Source of the DNA: Saxidomus purpurata
Taxonomy: Eukaryota; Mollusca; Bivalvia; Venerida; Veneridae
Direction: 5' to 3'
NCBI GenBank assembly: GCA_022818135.1
Contig: JAFMSR010000012.1
Location: 9,446,486-9,510,485 of the forward strand
DNA: 64,000 bases
Shown: positions 60,156-64,000 of the stretch, piece after piece
Numbering within the stretch: position 1 is the first letter of the stretch
Layout of the letters: each line of letters starts with the position of its first letter
Position numbers and translations under genes: made by a program
Notes under the pieces: generated by a model
The model's database searches: none
The model's input: only the letters and a program-made list of their open reading frames with translations
Told to the model about the DNA's origin: nothing

Positions 60156-60270
60156 CTATTCCCTCTTTGGTTTTTCCTTCTTTGGTCCGTCCTTAATTGT
60201 TTTTTCTGCTACAGCGTCATCAAATGACTGGCCGTATTCGTTCACCCTTTTCTTGTCTACCGGATACAGC
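60156..60270 (-). CDS. CLPTM1L: CLPTM1L (CRR9) homologue, terminal coding exon
   Basis: This exon begins after the acceptor ATTTTTCAG with the G that completes the split Trp codon. It reads LYPVDKKRVNEYGQSFDDAV, then a charged tail ending KPKRE and a TAG stop at 60156-60158. LYPVDK-RVNE-G is the conserved C-terminal block of CLPTM1L. The tail that follows is lysine-rich and differs from the human tail as recalled. Its last five residues, K-P-K-R-E, fit the KxKxx dilysine signal used for COPI-mediated retrieval to the ER, which suits an ER membrane protein. The 3' UTR runs toward lower coordinates. I could not fix its end: the first AATAAA-type signals on this strand lie inside the repeat element at 59340-59985. 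Confidence 0.94.
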
Positions 60271-60339
60271 CTGAAAAATAGAAATGACATTTGAGCCACG
60301 CTGTGCAAAAGCAAAGACTAATAGATTAATCATTTATAA

Positions 60340-61135
60340 TTACAAGAGGGCCAAAATGGCCCTCTATTTGCTCACCTGTATATCAATTGCCAATAATACA
60401 AGGGGTCATGATTTTAACATAATTCTTAGATTCAATTATATATGAAATCAAGTGACCCCCCCCCCTCTCTCTTCCTGAGTAGGGTTAATTTTCAACCGGG
60501 GATCAGGATTTGAACAATCTTGGTAAAGGTCCACTCGGCAATGCTACATATCTAAGTTCTAGGCCTTGTGGTTTCAAAGAAGAAGATTTTTAAAGTTTTC
60601 CTATGTAAAATCAAGAGACCCACCTGGGCTGGGTCAGTTTTGACCAAGGGGTCATGTTTTGAATAAACTTGGTAGAGTTCCACTAGTCAACTGGGGGTCA
60701 TAATTTGAACAATTTTGGTAGAGGTCCACTAGACAATGCTACATGATAAATATGTAAGCTCTTGTCTTTGTGGTTTCAGAAAAGAAGATTTTTAAAGTTT
60801 TTTCCTATATAAGCCTATGTAAAACTAAGTGACTACCCCTTTGGAGTCAATTTTGACCCTGGGGTCATAATTTAAACAATCTCGGTAGGCGTCCACTAGA
60901 CAATGCTACATGCCAAATATCTAAGCACTAGGCCTTGTGGTTTCAGAGTAGAAGATTTTTACAGTTTTTCTCCATGGAATGGAATTCTTTGAACAATTTT
61001 GGTAGAGCTTCATGCAAGGAACATTCCTGTATAGTTTCATCAACATTGGCCTAGTGGTTTCAGAGGAGATTTCGTTTGAATCTAAATGTTGACGGACGAT
61101 GGATGACGGACGACAGACAATCATCCATTAGATGG
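60340..61135 (+). repeat. Mollusc-type repeat, ~4 units, in CLPTM1L intron
   Basis: Units share GGTAGAGGTCCACTAGACAA, CTTGTGGTTTCAGA and GAAGATTTTTAAAGTTTT. It ends with GACGGACGATGGATGACGG and is preceded by GGGCCAAAATGGCCCTC, a short palindrome. Confidence 0.75.
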
Positions 61136-61706
61136 CAGAGCTTATAAGAAGATTTGATATGGTCACGGACTTATATACACATGTCACGTGTACATAGATC
61201 CGTGACATTGTCAAGTAAGTTGAAAAGGGCAATATGGTACTGACATTTATAGCATGTGTAAATTTATGGCAAGGCCTTTCAAACAAAAAGGAATGTCAAA
61301 TGAGTAATACTCACTCAACATTAGCTCGTTTTGAAAGTTGTTGGTAAAATGGGTTTTTGCCTAAGAACAGGAGTATTGTGTAATTGTCTATAAGAATAAA
61401 GGTCAAAGATATGAAACTTGTTCAAAGACCTTTGTAAATGTACATTACATTCAAAGCCTTACTCTGGATTCTGTAAGCCAACTGGAGGGAGAAGGAGGGG
61501 ATAATTTCAAAAAAAACAGAAATACATAACCTTGTAAATTTGATCATGAATAACTTTGTAATTTTTCAAAATTGATATGTATTGAATTAAAAAAGCATGA
61601 CCGCTGCATGCTGCATAATTATTCATGATATTTCAAAAAGAAAGCCCAGTATTTCGAGTATTTCCATGTTAGTCTGGTTTTTAAGAACTGTGGCAAAATT
61701 CTAGTT

Positions 61707-62620
61707 AAAGGGCATAAATATGTCAAAAATCAAAAACATTGGGGAAGATGTTGACAGTAAACATTTTAAATTTTCAGTTTCACACAAAAAAAAAAAAAAT
61801 TAAAAGGGGCATAAATCTGTCAAAAATAAAAACAGAGTTATGGGGATTGTTTGCTCAGATGATGATGTTGATGGTAGACACAGTTTTAAGTCAATACCTT
61901 TGATAGTATTCAAGATATCTAAATTTAAAAAAATCTTCAACCAAAAATTCTAAGTTAAAGAGGGGCATAAATCTGTCAAAAATCAAAACAGAGTTATGGG
62001 GGGTTTTTTTGTTCAGGTGTGGATGTTGATGGTAAAGATATATTTTGATTGTTTCAAGTCAATACCTTTGATAATATGCAAGATATTTGAATTTATAAAA
62101 AACTTAACAAAAATTCTAAGATAAAAAGGGGCATAAATCTGTCAAAAATCGAAACAAAATTATGCTGATTGTTTCCTCATGTGTAGATGTTGATGGTAAA
62201 GATATATTTTGAGTTTCAAGTCAATACCTTTGATAATATACAAGATATTTGAATTTATAAAAAAACTTTAACCAAAAATTCTAAGTTAAAAGGGGGCATA
62301 AATCTGTCAAAAATCAAAACAGAGTTATGGGGATTGTTTGCTCAGGTGTAGATGTTGATGGTAAAGATATATTTTGAGTTTCAAGTCAATACCTTTGATA
62401 ATATGCAAGATATTTGAATTTATAAAAAACTTTAACCAAAAATTCCAAATTTAAAAGGGGCATAAATCTGTCAAAAATCAAAACAGAGTTATTGGGACTG
62501 TTTGCTCAGGTGTAGATGTTGATGGTAAACATAGGTAGTTTGAGTTTCAAGTTAATACCTTTGATAGTATTCAAGATATTTGACTTTATTAAAAACTTTA
62601 ACCAAAAAAAAAAAAAAAAC
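61707..62620 (+). repeat. ~165-bp tandem array, 5 units plus a truncated one
   Basis: GGGGCATAAATCTGTCAAAA starts units at 61806, 61962, 62128, 62293 and 62457, spaced 156-166 bp. A shorter, older unit lies at 61707. Each unit contains GTTGATGGTAAAGATATATT and TCAATACCTTTGATA. Confidence 0.95.
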
Positions 62621-62912
62621 CAACCCAAGAGAAAGGGAAATAGCATCCTTATTCTTTTAATAGCGAGCTAAAAATTGTGTCTTACTTCAAGTTACAATTG
62701 TAAACTGTTCAAAGATTGGAAAGGAAAAAAAAAATTTGCACTTTCTCTACCTCTGCCCTGCTAAATTTAGAAAATGTACTTATCCAATTTTAACCTTGTA
62801 CAAAGAGAGGTTTAGTGAAAATTAACAAAATGAACAAGGAACAACGCAGATCATGATCAGGTTGTACTGATGAACTACAAGCCATACATTTAAGATTTCA
62901 TACTGATATATA

Positions 62913-63092
62913 CAGTCAAACCTGTGTTAAAGACCCCCCTCTGAATAAATACCACCCTGCAAATAGAGAACAATACAGAGAAAACCTTGCACTATTCAGC
63001 TCTCATGGAAATGCCTGTGAATAAACACCACCTGTCAAGAAAGACCACTATAGCCTGTTACTGTCAGTGGTCTTTGTTCACAAGTTTGACTG
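62913..63092. mobile_element. 180-bp pogo-type MITE in CLPTM1L intron
   Basis: TA-CAGTCAAACCTGTGTTAAAG at the left is inverted as CTTTGTTCACAAGTTTGACTG-TA at the right. TA lies on both flanks. Confidence 0.88.
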
Positions 63093-63202
63093 TATCACAG
63101 ACAGACGGTCAGACAGACAATGTCAAAAACAACAATCCTCTACTCTTGGCAGGGGGTAAAATGTTTTTACTGAAGGCAGAACTATGAACATGCATGACTC
63201 AC

Positions 63203-63318
63203 CATCTTTGATACAAGTAGACAACAAAAACAAGATCATCCCTAAAGCAAGCCAACCTGTGAGCTGTTGGCATGGTAATTATAAACGCAAACACATCATC
63301 TATAAAGGTGTTGAATGC
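63203..63318 (-). CDS. CLPTM1L: CLPTM1L (CRR9) homologue, penultimate coding exon
   Basis: CLPTM1L is a multi-pass endoplasmic reticulum membrane protein of the CLPTM1 family. The human protein is reported to act as a scramblase for a glycolipid intermediate in GPI-anchor synthesis. This 116-nt exon opens in phase 0 after an acceptor ending TTTTTTTCAG. It encodes 38 residues containing AFNTFIDDVFAFIITMPT, then HRLACFRDD and YLYQR, and ends with TG before a GTGAGT donor. The split TG/G codon restores the Trp of the family signature YLYQRW-LYPVDK when joined to the exon at 60270. The match to human CLPTM1L is close to residue-for-residue as I recall it. CLPTM1 itself is less likely, because it has IYRVDP where this gene has LYPVDK. 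No exon was seen between 63319 and the window end, so the rest of the gene (about 460 residues, judging from the human length) lies to the right. Confidence 0.95.
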
Positions 63319-64000
63319 CTGAAAAAAAGGAGTAACAAAATTACGAAATATTCTCTGTTTTTGGGGAGGGGAAGGATATGGAAATAACAACAGTTATACT
63401 GGTAATGGTATTTCAGTTACATGAATTTAGGTAGTACAATTTGCTAAAATATTGTTACTGGGAAGTACAAGACTTTCTGTAAGAAGCTGCCAACTTCTCC
63501 AACAAAGATTAAGATCAGTAGTAGGGCCTCCAACCCATAGCCATTTGATCAGTGAAAAGTTCTGTACTTACATGTCAGCAACCTTATTAAACCACTCGCC
63601 CATCACCTATGTAGGCAAGTAATCCACTTTTTCAGAGATTTGTGTAAAAGATGTACAGTTGACATTGTACAGGCGACCACCTGTTTTAAGCAACTTTTGT
63701 ATTGACTGACCATTTCAAATCCTGCCCGAACGTTTTCACTGTATAAATTAATTCCATTAAACGACTGTTTTATTGAATGACCAGCGGCCGCCGAAAATCA
63801 GTTCAAGTCTTTAAAAATATATCTGTTAAGAGACCTTGTTTAAAGTGTACCTACGTAACCTCCCCCTAAAAATCATTTTTTCGCTGTATATATGGTACCA
63901 TATAGCATATTTTTCATTATCTTGGACTTCCTATGTCAATCGATGCACACAAGGTATCCCAAATGATGCATAGGGAGTGAACTCGTCCCCATTTACTGGA
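63319..64000. other. CLPTM1L upstream intron (partial)
   Basis: It should be intronic for CLPTM1L on the minus strand, but no further exon was found. ACAGGCGACCACCTGTTTTAAG (about 63670) and GAGACCTTGTTTAAAGTGTA (about 63833) may be eroded MITE ends. Confidence 0.5.

Larger units (their letters stand above)
60271..63202 (-). other. Last intron of the CLPTM1L homologue
   Basis: This is a phase 2 intron of 2932 bp with a GTGAGT donor and a TTTTTCAG acceptor. Almost all recognisable content is repetitive: a mollusc-type interspersed repeat near the 3' end (60340-61135), a ~165-bp tandem array (61707-62620) and a TA-flanked MITE (62913-63092). No nested gene was seen. Confidence 0.9.

Overview
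The window is animal nuclear DNA, most likely from a bivalve mollusc. It is AT-rich and intron-bearing, with no long open frames. It is dominated by inverted-repeat transposons, tRNA-derived SINEs, tandem arrays, and diverged repeats that end in (ACGG)n-like tetranucleotide runs. From memory, that last group is typical of heterodont bivalve genomes. The taxon is inferred and no species is claimed.

One gene is recognised with confidence. The last two coding exons of a CLPTM1L (CRR9) homologue lie on the minus strand at 63318-63203 and 60270-60156. They are joined by a 2.9 kb intron, and the upstream exons lie beyond the right edge. Other coding evidence is weak: exon-like open segments with plausible splice sites at 6297-6596 (-), 8063-8176 (+), 19894-20052 (+), 36130-36332 (+), 38824-39162 (+) and 57425-57505 (-), plus a broken cysteine-rich fragment at 7756-8016 (-). 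None of these could be assigned a function.

Layout. 0-6 kb: duplicated modules and mollusc-type interspersed repeats. 6-8.2 kb: scattered exon-like pieces. 8.34-9.55 kb: a degenerate array with an inverted first copy, running into a clean 55-bp minisatellite. 10-17.5 kb: SINE fragments, TA-flanked MITEs and a long T tract. 17.7-21.2 kb: a pogo-type MITE split by about 3.3 kb that contains a 2.3 kb element with nearly identical 540-bp inverted repeats. 22.6-24.6 kb: hairpin elements and a solo-like LTR with a primer-binding site. 26-36 kb: SINE, hairpins and diverged repeats. 37.4-38.2 kb: a giant palindrome built of 21-bp monomers. 38.3-41 kb: minisatellites and a G tract. 41.6-42.7 kb: one MITE nested in another. 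44.9-46.35 kb: a GC-rich island of unknown nature. 47.8-58.8 kb: tandem arrays, a SINE and hairpins. 59.3-60.0 kb: a head-to-head element pair next to the CLPTM1L stop codon. 60.3-63.1 kb: the CLPTM1L intron, filled with repeats.

The genes do not form a pathway here; the main content is layered transposition. All homology statements come from reading the sequence and from memory of families; no database search was run.
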